DNA of 42,952 bases from Pantoea wallisii. GTDB lineage: Bacteria; Pseudomonadota; Gammaproteobacteria; Enterobacterales; Enterobacteriaceae. Shown here in pieces: positions 18,366 through 27,333 of the stretch. The notes beneath the pieces were generated by a model, which was not told the origin of the DNA, did not search any database, and worked only from the letters and a program-made list of their open reading frames with translations. Within the stretch, counting starts at the first letter, position 1. Every line of letters starts with the position of its first letter. A program made the translations under genes and the position numbers. Location: positions 1 to 42,952 of the forward strand of contig NZ_MLFS01000044.1 in NCBI RefSeq assembly GCF_002095485.1, read 5' to 3'.

Positions 18366-18512
18366 GATTCCCTCAGGAAAGATGAGCAGTAAAGTTAAGC
18401 CAAATTAGCACTGCCCTGGAATATTAATCAATCAGACTAATTCTGATTAGCTGCACAAAAAAGCACCACGTTGTTCATCATATCGTTTAGTTAAGCTCTG
18501 AGTCCGCCAGGC

Positions 18513-18570
18513 GCACATTTCGTCGCGGCGCGATTCATCGCACAATAAATTGCGCCGCTATGAAATGTGC
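18513..18570. repeat. Large two-part hairpin in the divergent intergenic region
   Basis: GCACATTTC (18513-18521) pairs perfectly with GAAATGTGC (18562-18570). After a 3x3 internal loop, GCGGCGC (18525-18531) pairs with GCGCCGC (18552-18558), leaving a 20-base apical loop. That is 16 paired positions in 58 bases. No T run follows directly on either strand, although seven T occur about 55 bases downstream on the plus strand (near 18627-18633). It may be a structured RNA, a leader element of the downstream GGDEF/EAL gene, or a REP-like insertion. The rest of 18366-18700 shows no gene. Confidence 0.6.
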
Positions 18571-18700
18571 AAGTGGAAATACGCGTTTCACCTCTTAACT
18601 GACAAGACTTACCACGGCGCTCAGGCTTTTTTTACGTCATATCGCCCAGGTTCCGCGTCAGTGTGCCGATAACAAAAAGATACTTATTAAATATCACTTT

Positions 18701-21301
18701 ATGGTTTGTGATAAGCCTATGAAAGCGAAGCCTTCTCCGATGGAATTTCCGGCAAGCGGCCGGATGCGTGGACTGATAAAGTTGCCGATGCGGCTCATGC
18801 TCTCATTAATTATCCTGTCATTTATGGTGGCCCTGGTGACGCTGTGCTTTATTGCCAGCGATCTCAACCAGCAAAACACGCGACAAAATCATCTGCTGCT
18901 GGAAAAGGCCCTGCTGACGCGTCAGGAGGTGATGCAGTTTCATCTCTCCGATAATGCCGAATGGGGCGAGGCGTATGAGAATCTGCATCGCACGGTGAAT
19001 AAAGAGTGGGCATGGACAAGGCAGAACCTGGGCGAATCCCTGTTTGAGACCTTCGCTTATGAGGGCGTGTTTGTCATCTCGCCGCAAGGCGAGACCGTCT
19101 ATAGCGTGATTGACGGGAAACCGCAGCCGCGCTCTTTTAGCGCCTGGCTCGGCCGCGATCTGCTGCCCATCCTGCAGCAACTGCTGCAGAACAGCGACGG
19201 TAAAGCGCTCTCCCGCTTTGTGGTGGCAAACCATCAACTGGTGTTGATCAGTGCCTCCTGGATCACCACCGGCGGGGATAACAGTGTTCAGCCGGTCGCC
19301 GGACCGCCTTCGCTGATGATCTTTGCTGACCGCCTGACGCCCGCCAAGCTATTACAGCTTGGTCATGAGTATGGCATCAGGCAGCTGCGCGTTGATTTTA
19401 CGCTGCCTGCCTCCGCTGAACCGCTGGCGGATAGTTTGCGGCTCAGCACCGATGGACAGCCTGCGCTGCTGCGCTGGCAGAACGCCAATCCCGGCGGTAC
19501 CCTGCTGACGGGCCTGCTGCCGCTGCTGATTCTTACCATGCTGATTGTCCTGTTTGGCGCGCTGATGCTGATGCGCAGTGCCTTGCGTAAAGCGCAGCTG
19601 AATGATGAAAATACCTGGCTGCTGGCGCAAAGTCAGCAGGCGCTGAGCGCCAGCGAACGCCGCTTCCGCGACATTGCCGAGACCACTACCGACTGGATCT
19701 GGGAGATGGATGCGCATCTGCGCTTCAGCTGGATCTCCGGGCGTTTTCCGGTTGTCACCGGCTTTAACAGCGAAGAGTGGCTGCAGCGTACGCTTGACGA
19801 ATTTTTACTGTGTGACGAACGCCAGCGCGACAGGCTTAAACAGTTTCAGCATGCCGGCGGACAACTTACGCTGAGCGGCTGCCGCTACCTTTCCGCGCAG
19901 CATCAACCACGCTACTGCAATCTGACCCTCAAACGCGTTAGCCTGGCGCAAGGCGATCCCGGCTTTCGCGGCAGCGCGACCGACGTTACGCTGGAGATGG
20001 AAGCACAGGCGCGCGCGCACTATCTCTCGCATTTCGATGAGCTCACGGGCCTGGCAAACCGCGTTCAGATGCGTGAGTTTCTCACCGGCAAACTGAGTCT
20101 GCCGATGCCTTCACAGCCTATGCTGGCTATGATCATGATCGACCTGGATAAATTTAAGCCGGTTAACGATCTCTTTGGTCACGCTGCGGGCGATAAAGTC
20201 CTGCATGAAGTATCCGAACGCATCCGCAGTACGCTCAACGGTAATGGGCTGGTGGCACGCCTGGGCGGCGATGAGTTTGTGATTATCCTGCCGGAGGCCG
20301 GTACGCACGCGCAAATTGATGCGCTCTGCCAGCAGCTGATTAAGCAATTGAACGCGCCGTTTATGGTCTATGACAACACCATCCAGATTGGCGCCAGCCT
20401 CGGTATCGCTCTGGCGCCGCAGGATGCGGATAACGCCAGCGATCTGCTGCGTTTTGCGGATATTGCCCTCTATAAGGCCAAAAACAGCGGACGCAATCAC
20501 TGGATCTTCTTCCATCGCGACATGGAGGAGAAAATTGTACAGCGGCGTGAAATGGAACACGCGCTGCGCGAAGCGATACAGGAGGATCAGCTGCGGCTGG
20601 TCTATCAGACGCGTTACGATCTGTTAACGGCGCGTATCAGCGCGGTAGAAGCGCTGGTGCGCTGGCAGCATCCGCGACTGGGCTTACTGATGCCCGATCA
20701 GTTTATTCCACTGGCCGAAGAGACCGGTCTGATCAGCGCGCTGAGCGATTGGGTACTGTTCAACGCCTGTCGTGATATCGCGCGTTACCGCCCGGAGATG
20801 GCGGTATCGGTCAATATCTCGGCTACCGAACTCCAGGATGGTGCGTTGCCTGAGCGTATCGCCCGCGTACTGCAGCTGAGCGGCCTGCCCAGTCAGCGGC
20901 TGGAAATTGAGGTGACGGAAAGCGCGCTGCTGAGCGACCCTGAAAAAACGCTGGCGGTGATGCAGGCGGTAAAAGCGCTGGGCGTGAAATTCCTGATTGA
21001 TGATTTTGGTACCGGCTATGCTTCGCTGTGCTATCTGCGCGCCTTCCCGTTTGATGGAATCAAGATTGACAGGTCATTTATCTCGCCGCTCACCGAATCG
21101 CAGCAGGCGCGCCAGGTGGTGGAAAATATGATTGGGCTGGGCAAAGCGTACGCGTTGTCAGTGACGGCGGAAGGGGTGGAAACGCCGATGCAGATGTCAC
21201 AGCTACAGGACCTGGCCTGCGATGCGATCCAGGGTTACTACATCGGGCGGCCGCTTCCGCTGCCGCAAATTTCAACCACCGCACCGGTTAGCGAAGCGTA
21301 A
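18701..21301 (+). CDS. CHASE4-like/PAS/GGDEF/EAL c-di-GMP enzyme
   Basis: Two membrane spans (about residues 27-50 and 268-292) flank a periplasmic sensor of CHASE4 type. Then come a PAS domain (about 315-440), a GGDEF domain with intact RLGGDEF near 523, and an EAL domain with VEALVRW, NISATEL, EVTES, DDFGTGYASL, KIDRSFI and AEGVET. All catalytic signatures are present, so it could both make and degrade c-di-GMP. No RxxD inhibitory site is seen five residues before GGDEF. The start is uncertain: ATG 18701 lacks a clear ribosome site, and in-frame ATGs at 18719 and 18740 are alternatives. Likely sets c-di-GMP in response to an external signal. Confidence 0.85.
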   Translation: MVCDKPMKAKPSPMEFPASGRMRGLIKLPMRLMLSLIILSFMVALVTLCFIASDLNQQNTRQNHLLLEKALLTRQEVMQFHLSDNAEWGEAYENLHRTVNKEWAWTRQNLGESLFETFAYEGVFVISPQGETVYSVIDGKPQPRSFSAWLGRDLLPILQQLLQNSDGKALSRFVVANHQLVLISASWITTGGDNSVQPVAGPPSLMIFADRLTPAKLLQLGHEYGIRQLRVDFTLPASAEPLADSLRLSTDGQPALLRWQNANPGGTLLTGLLPLLILTMLIVLFGALMLMRSALRKAQLNDENTWLLAQSQQALSASERRFRDIAETTTDWIWEMDAHLRFSWISGRFPVVTGFNSEEWLQRTLDEFLLCDERQRDRLKQFQHAGGQLTLSGCRYLSAQHQPRYCNLTLKRVSLAQGDPGFRGSATDVTLEMEAQARAHYLSHFDELTGLANRVQMREFLTGKLSLPMPSQPMLAMIMIDLDKFKPVNDLFGHAAGDKVLHEVSERIRSTLNGNGLVARLGGDEFVIILPEAGTHAQIDALCQQLIKQLNAPFMVYDNTIQIGASLGIALAPQDADNASDLLRFADIALYKAKNSGRNHWIFFHRDMEEKIVQRREMEHALREAIQEDQLRLVYQTRYDLLTARISAVEALVRWQHPRLGLLMPDQFIPLAEETGLISALSDWVLFNACRDIARYRPEMAVSVNISATELQDGALPERIARVLQLSGLPSQRLEIEVTESALLSDPEKTLAVMQAVKALGVKFLIDDFGTGYASLCYLRAFPFDGIKIDRSFISPLTESQQARQVVENMIGLGKAYALSVTAEGVETPMQMSQLQDLACDAIQGYYIGRPLPLPQISTTAPVSEA

Positions 21302-21304
21302 AGG

Positions 21305-21320
21305 TGGCGATCCGTCGCCA
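21305..21320. terminator. Hairpin between convergent genes
   Basis: TGGCGA and TCGCCA form a 6-bp stem with a 4-base loop in the 26-base gap between the convergent GGDEF/EAL and MFS genes. The position suits a bidirectional terminator, but there is no long T run on either side. Confidence 0.4.
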
Positions 21321-21327
21321 GAGATCA

Positions 21328-22641
21328 CTACAGCGGTTTGTGTGCGGTCTCTTTAGCTTTCCATAAGGCAAACAGCGTAATGGCGAGGGCAAAACTGACA
21401 TAGAGCGACACCCACAGCGTGCTGCCCATCTCCTTATACAGCGAGGTGATGATTAGTGGCGCAAAGCCCCCGCCGATGATGCCGGCCAGCGTGTAGGCCA
21501 GCGATGAACCGGCATAGCGTACGTGGCTGGGGAACTGCTCGGTCACAAACGCCGCCTGCGGGCCATACATGATGGCGTGGATCAGTAAGCCCACGATCAC
21601 CGCCAGTACAATAAGCAGCGGCTGCGAGCTGTCCAGCAACACGAAGAAGACGAACGACCAGACGATCGCCAGCAGCGCACCGGCAATATAGACCGGTCGG
21701 CGCCCCAGCCGATCCGATAACGCGCCAAACACAGGTACGGTTATCGCATTACCGATCGCGCCCAGCATGGTAGCCAGCAGCGCTATCGGACGCGGAAGCT
21801 GCAATACCGTGGTGACATATGTGAGGGTAAACACCACCACCAGCGCATAGAGCACGTCTGAGCCAATGCGCGATCCGCCAGCAATCAGCAGTTCACGTGG
21901 ATAGCGTACGAATACCTCTTTGAGCGGCGTGTGGGTGGTCTTTTCCGCCTGCTGCATCGCGACAAATGTCGGCGTCTCTTCCACGCCACGGCGTAACCAC
22001 AGGCCAAACAGCACCAGCAACAGACTTAGCAGGAACGGGATGCGCCAGCCCCAGGCCTGGAACTGCTCGCCAGTGAGTGACACCGTCACCAATGTGATGA
22101 AGCCGGTACCAATCAGCGTACCGCAAGAGGGGCCGACCTGGGCGAAAGAGGCATTACGTCCGCGCTTGCTGGCCTCGCCATGCTCCATTGACAACAGCAC
22201 CGCACCGGCCCACTCGCCGCCCAGCGCAATACCCTGTATAAAGCGCAGCGCAACCAGCAGAATCGGGCTCCAGATGCCCCACACTGCATAACCCGGTAGC
22301 AAGCCCATCAGCGCAGTGGTAACGCCCATAATCACCAGCGTGGTGATGAGGACCGCCTTTCGTCCGGCCACATCGCCAAGATGACCAAAGACGAAACCGC
22401 CCACTGGCCGTGAGATATAGCCCACTGCATAGGTTGAGAATGCCAGGATGGTACCGACCAACGGATCAAAGCTGGGAAAGAACACATGGTTAAAGATCAG
22501 CGCGGCCATGATGTTGTAGACGGTAAAGTCATACCATTCGAGCGCCGTACCAATTGAGCTGGCTGCCGCCAGGCGGCCGGTTTTGCTTTTGCTGGCCGTC
22601 GCACGTGCTGCGTGCTGTAACGTTGAGTCGGTATTAGCCAT
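21328..22641 (-). CDS. MHS-type MFS symporter
   Basis: This 437-residue, twelve-span transporter has ALEWYDFTVY at span 1, GGFVFGHLGDVAGRK as the loop 2-3 signature, and RFIQGIALGGEWAGAVLL. These are typical of the metabolite:H+ symporters (ShiA/ProP/KgtP type). Substrates in that group are small organic acids or zwitterions. Its start overlaps the end of the upstream DUF4286-like gene by eight bases, so it is the fourth gene of the DUF2848-amidase operon and probably imports the operon's substrate. Intact. Confidence 0.88.
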   Translation of the reverse strand: MANTDSTLQHAARATASKSKTGRLAAASSIGTALEWYDFTVYNIMAALIFNHVFFPSFDPLVGTILAFSTYAVGYISRPVGGFVFGHLGDVAGRKAVLITTLVIMGVTTALMGLLPGYAVWGIWSPILLVALRFIQGIALGGEWAGAVLLSMEHGEASKRGRNASFAQVGPSCGTLIGTGFITLVTVSLTGEQFQAWGWRIPFLLSLLLVLFGLWLRRGVEETPTFVAMQQAEKTTHTPLKEVFVRYPRELLIAGGSRIGSDVLYALVVVFTLTYVTTVLQLPRPIALLATMLGAIGNAITVPVFGALSDRLGRRPVYIAGALLAIVWSFVFFVLLDSSQPLLIVLAVIVGLLIHAIMYGPQAAFVTEQFPSHVRYAGSSLAYTLAGIIGGGFAPLIITSLYKEMGSTLWVSLYVSFALAITLFALWKAKETAHKPL

Positions 22642-23269
22642 GGGCCATCTCCTGTTTGGTCAACTGCCAGCTCAGCGCATAGAACTGCGCCTGCGCCGTG
22701 AGAGCCTGCGCCGCACTGGCTGCCAGCGTCTGGCAGACCTGCGCGTCTGAGCAGCTCAGCAGCAGCATGGGGTGCATCGGGCGGTGCTCTGCATTTTCAC
22801 GCGGCAGCGGCGTGCTGAGCGTGGTGTCCGGCGTCAGCACGCGGGAGGCGATCAAGCCAGGCGTCTGCTGCACGCGCTGCTGCCAGGCGCTGAGCGCTGC
22901 ACTGTTCATGCCAGCCTGCAGGGTCAGCACCGCCAGATGGCTGCCGCTGCCTTTACCCTGCTGATGCGTGATAGCACAGACGCGGCGCATGGGATTGATC
23001 ATTCGGTCGAGGTTTTTCACTGACCAGGCGGTTTGCCGGGTAAAGGCCGCGTAGTAATCGGCGCTGGTAAAGGTCTCCAGCGAGGTGGTTTCGTACAGGC
23101 CAAGATACTTGCGCTCCGCATCCAGCGCTTGATAGCGGGTGCCGCTCAGAAAGCCGCCGATGGCGACGCGCTCCTCAACGTGTTCGTGGTCATACCATTG
23201 GTTAAAATCCGCTTCATCTTCTGCCGCGATGTTAGTGGCGACAAATAACATGCCGTGAGGATGTGTCAT
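22634..23269 (-). CDS. Two-domain small alpha/beta-barrel protein (EthD/DUF4286-like)
   Basis: The 211-residue protein begins with HGMLFVATNIAAEDEADFNQ followed by WYDHEHVEERVAI. The WYxxEHVxER pattern is typical of dimeric alpha/beta-barrel proteins annotated as EthD-like or DUF4286. The second half (from about residue 110) looks like a second, more diverged barrel copy. Function is unknown; members often accompany degradation genes. ATG overlaps the amidase stop by four bases, and its own end overlaps the transporter start, so the three are tightly coupled. Confidence 0.65.
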   Translation of the reverse strand: MTHPHGMLFVATNIAAEDEADFNQWYDHEHVEERVAIGGFLSGTRYQALDAERKYLGLYETTSLETFTSADYYAAFTRQTAWSVKNLDRMINPMRRVCAITHQQGKGSGSHLAVLTLQAGMNSAALSAWQQRVQQTPGLIASRVLTPDTTLSTPLPRENAEHRPMHPMLLLSCSDAQVCQTLAASAAQALTAQAQFYALSWQLTKQEMAHG

Positions 23270-24615
23270 GGCTGGAGACTCCGTTGCAGGGTGGATTCAA
23301 GAGCGAGCGCCCAGCTGAGCAGCGTCGCATCGTTATCGTGACCAGAAGCCAGCATCAATCCCACTGGCGCACTGCCGGGCTGATGACATGGCAGCGAGAT
23401 GGCGCAGCCATCCAGCATGTTGATGACGCTGGTGTTGCGCAGCATCAGCAGGTTGACCTGGCGATAACGTTCGCTATCGTCAAGCTCCGCAATGGTGGGC
23501 GCAATCTGCGGTACGGTCGGCATCAGCACGCCATCAAAGGGTGCAATCGCCTGAGTGACCCGCTGCTGCCAGCTGGCGCGTTGCTGATAGAGATGCTCAG
23601 CATCATCCGCGCTCAGGGCGCTGCCGCGCTGAATACGCGTGAGTACCTGCGGATCATAAGCGGCGGCGTGCTGCTGCACCTGCGTCTGGTGCCATTGCCA
23701 CGCTTCAAAGGCGATGATGCCGCCGCGCGCGTTCATGGTTTCCAGTTCCGCCAGCTCTGTCAGCGGCAGCTCCACCAGCGTCACGCCCTGCGCGCGCAGC
23801 GTCTCCAGCGCATGATGCCAGGCATGACTGACCTGCTGATCCAGCCCATCCAGCACGCGGGTTTGCGGAATCGCAAAGCGGGCCTGCGTGAGATCGCGTT
23901 CGGAGAGTGTCAACGGCTGTTCGGCGATCACGCTATCCAGCAGCCAGCAGCTGCGGACGTCATGCGCGATTACGCCGATGCTATCGAGTGAGGTTGAGAG
24001 CGGCAGTGTTCCGGCCTGCATAATACGGCTGGCGCTGGGTTTAAAGCCTGTCAGCCCGCACAGCGCTGCCGGAATGCGCACCGAACCGCCGGTATCGGTA
24101 CCTACGGCCGCCAGGCACATGCCGTCTGCCACGGCCACGGCTGCGCCGGAGGACGAGCCGCCGGGAATGCGCTTCTCCGCACGCTGCCATGGGTTTGCAG
24201 GCGTGCCGTAATGGGGATTGATGCCCAGGCCAGAGAAGGCGAACTCGGTCATGTTGGTTTTGCCGACAATGGCCGCTCCCGCCTGCATCAGGCGCTGCAC
24301 CACCTGCGCACTGGCTGGCGCGGGTGGCGCATCCCGCATAACGCGGGAGCCGGCAGCGGTGATTTCACCGGCCACGTCGAACAGATCTTTAATGCTGATC
24401 GGCAGGCCATCAATGGCGCTGCGTGGTTGCTGCTGCTGCCAGCGTGCTTTTGCCTGCTGCGCCTGCTGCTGCGCCCGGGAGGCATAGACATGCGTGAACG
24501 CGCGCGTACCTTCGCCAGCTTCTGCGCCGATCGCGCTGAGGGCCTGATCGGTGAACGTTTCCGCATCGCTCTCGCCGGCGCTGAGTTGCTGGCTGGCTTG
24601 CCATAGTGTGGTCAT
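23266..24615 (-). CDS. Amidase-signature family hydrolase
   Basis: The 449-residue enzyme has the Ser-cisSer-Lys signature: LPISIKDLFDV with the catalytic Lys (near residue 76), and GGSSSGAAVAVADG followed by GTDTGGSVRIPAALCGLTGFKPS with the two serines. Amidase-signature enzymes hydrolyse amide or ureide bonds (GatA-, AtzF- or acetamidase-like), and the substrate is not predictable here. It starts ten bases after the DUF2848 stop and overlaps the next gene, so it lies centrally in a catabolic operon. Intact. Confidence 0.88.
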   Translation of the reverse strand: MTTLWQASQQLSAGESDAETFTDQALSAIGAEAGEGTRAFTHVYASRAQQQAQQAKARWQQQQPRSAIDGLPISIKDLFDVAGEITAAGSRVMRDAPPAPASAQVVQRLMQAGAAIVGKTNMTEFAFSGLGINPHYGTPANPWQRAEKRIPGGSSSGAAVAVADGMCLAAVGTDTGGSVRIPAALCGLTGFKPSASRIMQAGTLPLSTSLDSIGVIAHDVRSCWLLDSVIAEQPLTLSERDLTQARFAIPQTRVLDGLDQQVSHAWHHALETLRAQGVTLVELPLTELAELETMNARGGIIAFEAWQWHQTQVQQHAAAYDPQVLTRIQRGSALSADDAEHLYQQRASWQQRVTQAIAPFDGVLMPTVPQIAPTIAELDDSERYRQVNLLMLRNTSVINMLDGCAISLPCHQPGSAPVGLMLASGHDNDATLLSWALALESTLQRSLQP

Positions 24616-24625
24616 TGCGCTCTCC

Positions 24626-25306
24626 TCAGGCCACTACCGGCAGCGCGCCGGTAACATAGTGATGTTCCAGCGTGCGGTTTAACACCGGATCGTGCAGCGC
24701 CATGCGGAAGGCGCTCGCTGGCCGGATGCCGCCAATGGCGCTCAGCGTGCCGCATGACATTGCAAAACCTTCACTGACCGGCTGGCCGGCAAAGTAGCGC
24801 TGGAGTAAATCCATCGGCGTTAAGAGCGAGGCCAGCGTACCCTCCTGATAGGTTACCCAGTCACCGTTCACGTTAATCCAGGCGCGCAGCTCCAGCTGGT
24901 CCCAGTGCGCTTCGACCTCGGCCATACGCCACGCCTGGCTGGCAACCGGTTTGACGCAGGCCTGCTTAGAGAGCGCCACGCTGAAAGTCTCCAGATGACG
25001 ATCGGTGTGATCGGAGACCAGCGAGACCCAGTATTCGCCGCGATGGAAAAACACAAACGGCTCTGCTTCGCCGGAGGTCTGTTCGCCCACGACTTCCAGT
25101 TCACATTGCTGGCTGAGCTGGTTGGTGGTAACGCGGTAGAACAGCGGTACTGCACCAGGGGCGGGCACGCCGAGCGCCTCCAGCTCCCTGATATGGTGCA
25201 GGACAGCGTCCCGATCGCGGCCTACCCAGCCGGCAATCACCAGTTGATTAACGTCAACATCCAGTTGTGGCGCGTCTGCAAGGCCGGTTGTAAAGCGTAA
25301 GTGCAT
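24626..25306 (-). CDS. DUF2848 family protein
   Basis: The likely start is ATG 25306, preceded by AGGAG eight bases upstream, giving 226 residues; the longer open frame to 25405 lacks a ribosome site. The sequence (VIAGWVGRDRDAVLHHIREL, VPLFYRVTTNQLSQ, EYWVSLVSDHTDRHLE) fits the DUF2848 family, which I recall as related to fumarylacetoacetate-hydrolase-type folds. Its reaction is not established. As first gene of a DUF2848-amidase-DUF4286-MFS operon divergent from a GntR regulator, it is likely part of a degradation pathway for a small amide-containing compound. Confidence 0.7.
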   Translation of the reverse strand: MHLRFTTGLADAPQLDVDVNQLVIAGWVGRDRDAVLHHIRELEALGVPAPGAVPLFYRVTTNQLSQQCELEVVGEQTSGEAEPFVFFHRGEYWVSLVSDHTDRHLETFSVALSKQACVKPVASQAWRMAEVEAHWDQLELRAWINVNGDWVTYQEGTLASLLTPMDLLQRYFAGQPVSEGFAMSCGTLSAIGGIRPASAFRMALHDPVLNRTLEHHYVTGALPVVA

Positions 25307-25333
25307 GACTTGATCTCCTGATGAAAAATGCTT

Positions 25334-25345
25334 GTGAAATTTCAC
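25334..25345. promoter_or_regulatory. Palindromic operator candidate, GTGAAATTTCAC
   Basis: A perfect 12-bp palindrome lies in the 114-base divergent region between the DUF2848 operon and the GntR gene. A related half (TGCAATTTCA) follows a few bases on. Position and symmetry fit the binding site of a dimeric FCD-type GntR regulator controlling both directions. Confidence 0.5.
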
Positions 25346-25420
25346 TGCAATTTCAAGATAGCCATTTTCATGCCAGGTTTTTGTGTAAGATGTCTCAGTA
25401 CCCAAAAAAGGATCTGCGTA

Positions 25421-26095
25421 ATGAGTGATTCAGTTGCTGAAAATGTGAACCCACAGGCCAGCCAAAAAGCCGTGTCATTAAATGAACAGGCCTACCTGGC
25501 GTTCAGGCATCGCCTGATAACGCTGCGCTATAAACCGGGCGAATATCTCAATACTGCGCAGGTCATGGAGGATTTAGAGATGGGCCGCACGCCCGTCAAT
25601 CAGGCCGTGCACCGGCTGGCAACCGAGGGGTTACTGCAGGTTATTCCGCGCAAAGGGGTCATGGTGTCGCCGCTGTCGATTGACGATGCGCTGGAGTTGA
25701 TTGAGGTGCGGCTGGTCAATGAAGCGCTGTGCGTACGGCTGGCGTCGCAGCGCGTTAACCCGGCGCAAATTACCCTGCTGCGCGCGCTGAACCAGCGCAT
25801 TGCCGCAGCCGGCGAGAAGCGCGATCGTGAGCAGATGATGCTACTGGATCGCGAGTTTCATCAGGTGCTGGCAGATATCGCCGGCAACAGCCGTTTATCG
25901 GATATCCTCAGTATTATTCATGCGCAGGCGCAGCGGTTCTGGGCCACTACGCTCTCCAGCGCCCGGCACATGCAGGAGGTGATTGCCGAACACGAGGCGA
26001 TTATCAGCGCGCTGGAGCACGGCGATGTCGCTGAGGCCGAGAGCGCGGCGCGCGTGCATATCTTTTCGTTCAAACAGGCGTTACTGAATAATTAA
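25421..26095 (+). CDS. GntR-family (FCD) transcriptional regulator
   Basis: The start is taken as ATG 25421, with AAGGA eight bases upstream, giving 224 residues. The first 75 residues form the winged helix (MEDLEMGRTPVNQAVHRLAT, then GLLQVIPRKGVMV). The rest is an all-helical FCD ligand-binding domain with metal-site residues in LLDREFHQVL, EHEAIISALEHGD and AARVHIF. Such proteins usually repress a neighbouring catabolic operon until a carboxylate ligand binds. It is divergent from the DUF2848-amidase operon. Its stop shares bases with the stop of ascG on the other strand (TTAA at 26092-26095). Confidence 0.87.
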   Translation: MSDSVAENVNPQASQKAVSLNEQAYLAFRHRLITLRYKPGEYLNTAQVMEDLEMGRTPVNQAVHRLATEGLLQVIPRKGVMVSPLSIDDALELIEVRLVNEALCVRLASQRVNPAQITLLRALNQRIAAAGEKRDREQMMLLDREFHQVLADIAGNSRLSDILSIIHAQAQRFWATTLSSARHMQEVIAEHEAIISALEHGDVAEAESAARVHIFSFKQALLNN

Positions 26096-27111
26096 GGACG
26101 GCCGTAAGGTCCGGGCCCGATTGACTCACGCGCAATCAGCTCACCGGTAAATGTTTTCCGATTGCGCATCTCTCCCCCGTCGAGCATCGAGATCAGACGT
26201 TCTATGGTCTCCTGAATCATCTCCGTAACCGGCATCTTCACGCTGGTGAGCGAAGGGATGGTGTACGGCGCCAGCGGAATATCATCAAAACCCAGCACCG
26301 CGACCTGCTCAGGCACGCGGATCTGATGTGCGGCCAGCGCTTTTAGCGCACCTACCGCCATGTCGTCATTACTGGCTACAAGGGCACTGAACGTGCTGCC
26401 CTGCGCCAGTAGCGCCTCTACCGCCGCCGCGCCCTGCTGCGCCTGCCATTTACCCGCCATAATCAGTGCGTCATTCACCGGAATCGCGTGCTGCTCCAGT
26501 GCGGCGCGATAGCCCGCCAGGCGTTCACGCCCGGTTGGCGAATCGAGCGAGCCGGTAATAAACGCGATGTCGCGATGCCCAAGGGCAATCAACCGCGTAA
26601 CTGCGGCGGCGCTGGTTTGCTGCTGATCGGAATAGATACAGTAGCTGTCGTGCTGACGCAGGCGGCGATTGATCACCAGAATCGGATGATCGTGCTGCGC
26701 AATAATCGTGTCCATTTCGTCGATAGTGAGAAAACGCGGATAGATGATGACGCCGTCGCAGCGCAGATCGAGCAAAAACTGAATCGCGGCCCGCTCCTCT
26801 TCTGCACTGTGTTTGCCATCCACCAGCAGCAGCTGGCGGCCCTGCTGTTCCAGCATGCGCGCGGAGTGCTGCATCAACTCGGTGAAGTAGCTGCCGGTAT
26901 ACAAGGTGTTAGTGATCACCAGACCAATCGTTTGTGTGGATTTGGTTGCCAGATTGCGCGCCAGCAGATTAGGCCGGAAGCCGGTCTCGGCAATGGCCTG
27001 ATAGACCTTTTCCCGCTTCTCCTGGCTGACATAACCGTTGCCGGATAACACGCGTGAGACCGTCGCTTTTGAGACGCCCGCCTTTTTTGCCACCTCAAGT
27101 ATGGTTGCCAT
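26092..27111 (-). CDS. ascG: LacI-family repressor of the ascFB operon
   Basis: This 339-residue protein starts MATILEVAKKAGVSKATVSR, the LacI helix-turn-helix, continues VLSGNGYVSQ and then a periplasmic-binding-protein-like core with IGLVITNTLYTGSYF, DGKHSAEEERAAIQFLLDLR and ASNDDMAVGALKAL. The match to E. coli AscG is strong across its length. It would repress the divergent ascFB beta-glucoside genes by binding the palindrome at 27269-27282, released by an aryl- or alkyl-beta-glucoside signal. Intact. Confidence 0.92.
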   Translation of the reverse strand: MATILEVAKKAGVSKATVSRVLSGNGYVSQEKREKVYQAIAETGFRPNLLARNLATKSTQTIGLVITNTLYTGSYFTELMQHSARMLEQQGRQLLLVDGKHSAEEERAAIQFLLDLRCDGVIIYPRFLTIDEMDTIIAQHDHPILVINRRLRQHDSYCIYSDQQQTSAAAVTRLIALGHRDIAFITGSLDSPTGRERLAGYRAALEQHAIPVNDALIMAGKWQAQQGAAAVEALLAQGSTFSALVASNDDMAVGALKALAAHQIRVPEQVAVLGFDDIPLAPYTIPSLTSVKMPVTEMIQETIERLISMLDGGEMRNRKTFTGELIARESIGPGPYGRP

Positions 27112-27265
27112 GCTTCACTCTTTTCACTCGCCAATGGCTGCAGTGTACCTAAGCAATGAAAACAGCGGAGATTTTTCTTCGCAGGCACGCCAACTCGATC
27201 ACGATCACAAACCAGGAAATTTATTTTTAAATATCTTGCCTGAATAAATACGCTTCTTCATGATT

Positions 27266-27294
27266 TTGTGAAACCGGTTTCTCATGGTTATAAA
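27266..27294 (+). promoter_or_regulatory. ascF promoter with overlapping AscG operator
   Basis: TTGTGA (27266-27271), a 17-base spacer and TATAAA (27289-27294) form a good sigma-70 promoter. The palindrome GAAACCGGTTTC (27270-27281), close to the known E. coli AscG site TGAAACCGGTTTCA, covers the end of the -35 element and the spacer, as expected for repression by steric block. Confidence 0.75.
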
Positions 27295-27333
27295 ACATTC
27301 AGCCTCTACCCTACAAAACAGAGACGACAATTC

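Noticed and set aside
27194..27210. CRP-like half site upstream of ascF
   Set aside because: Only TGTGA matches; the second half (TCACA) is missing.
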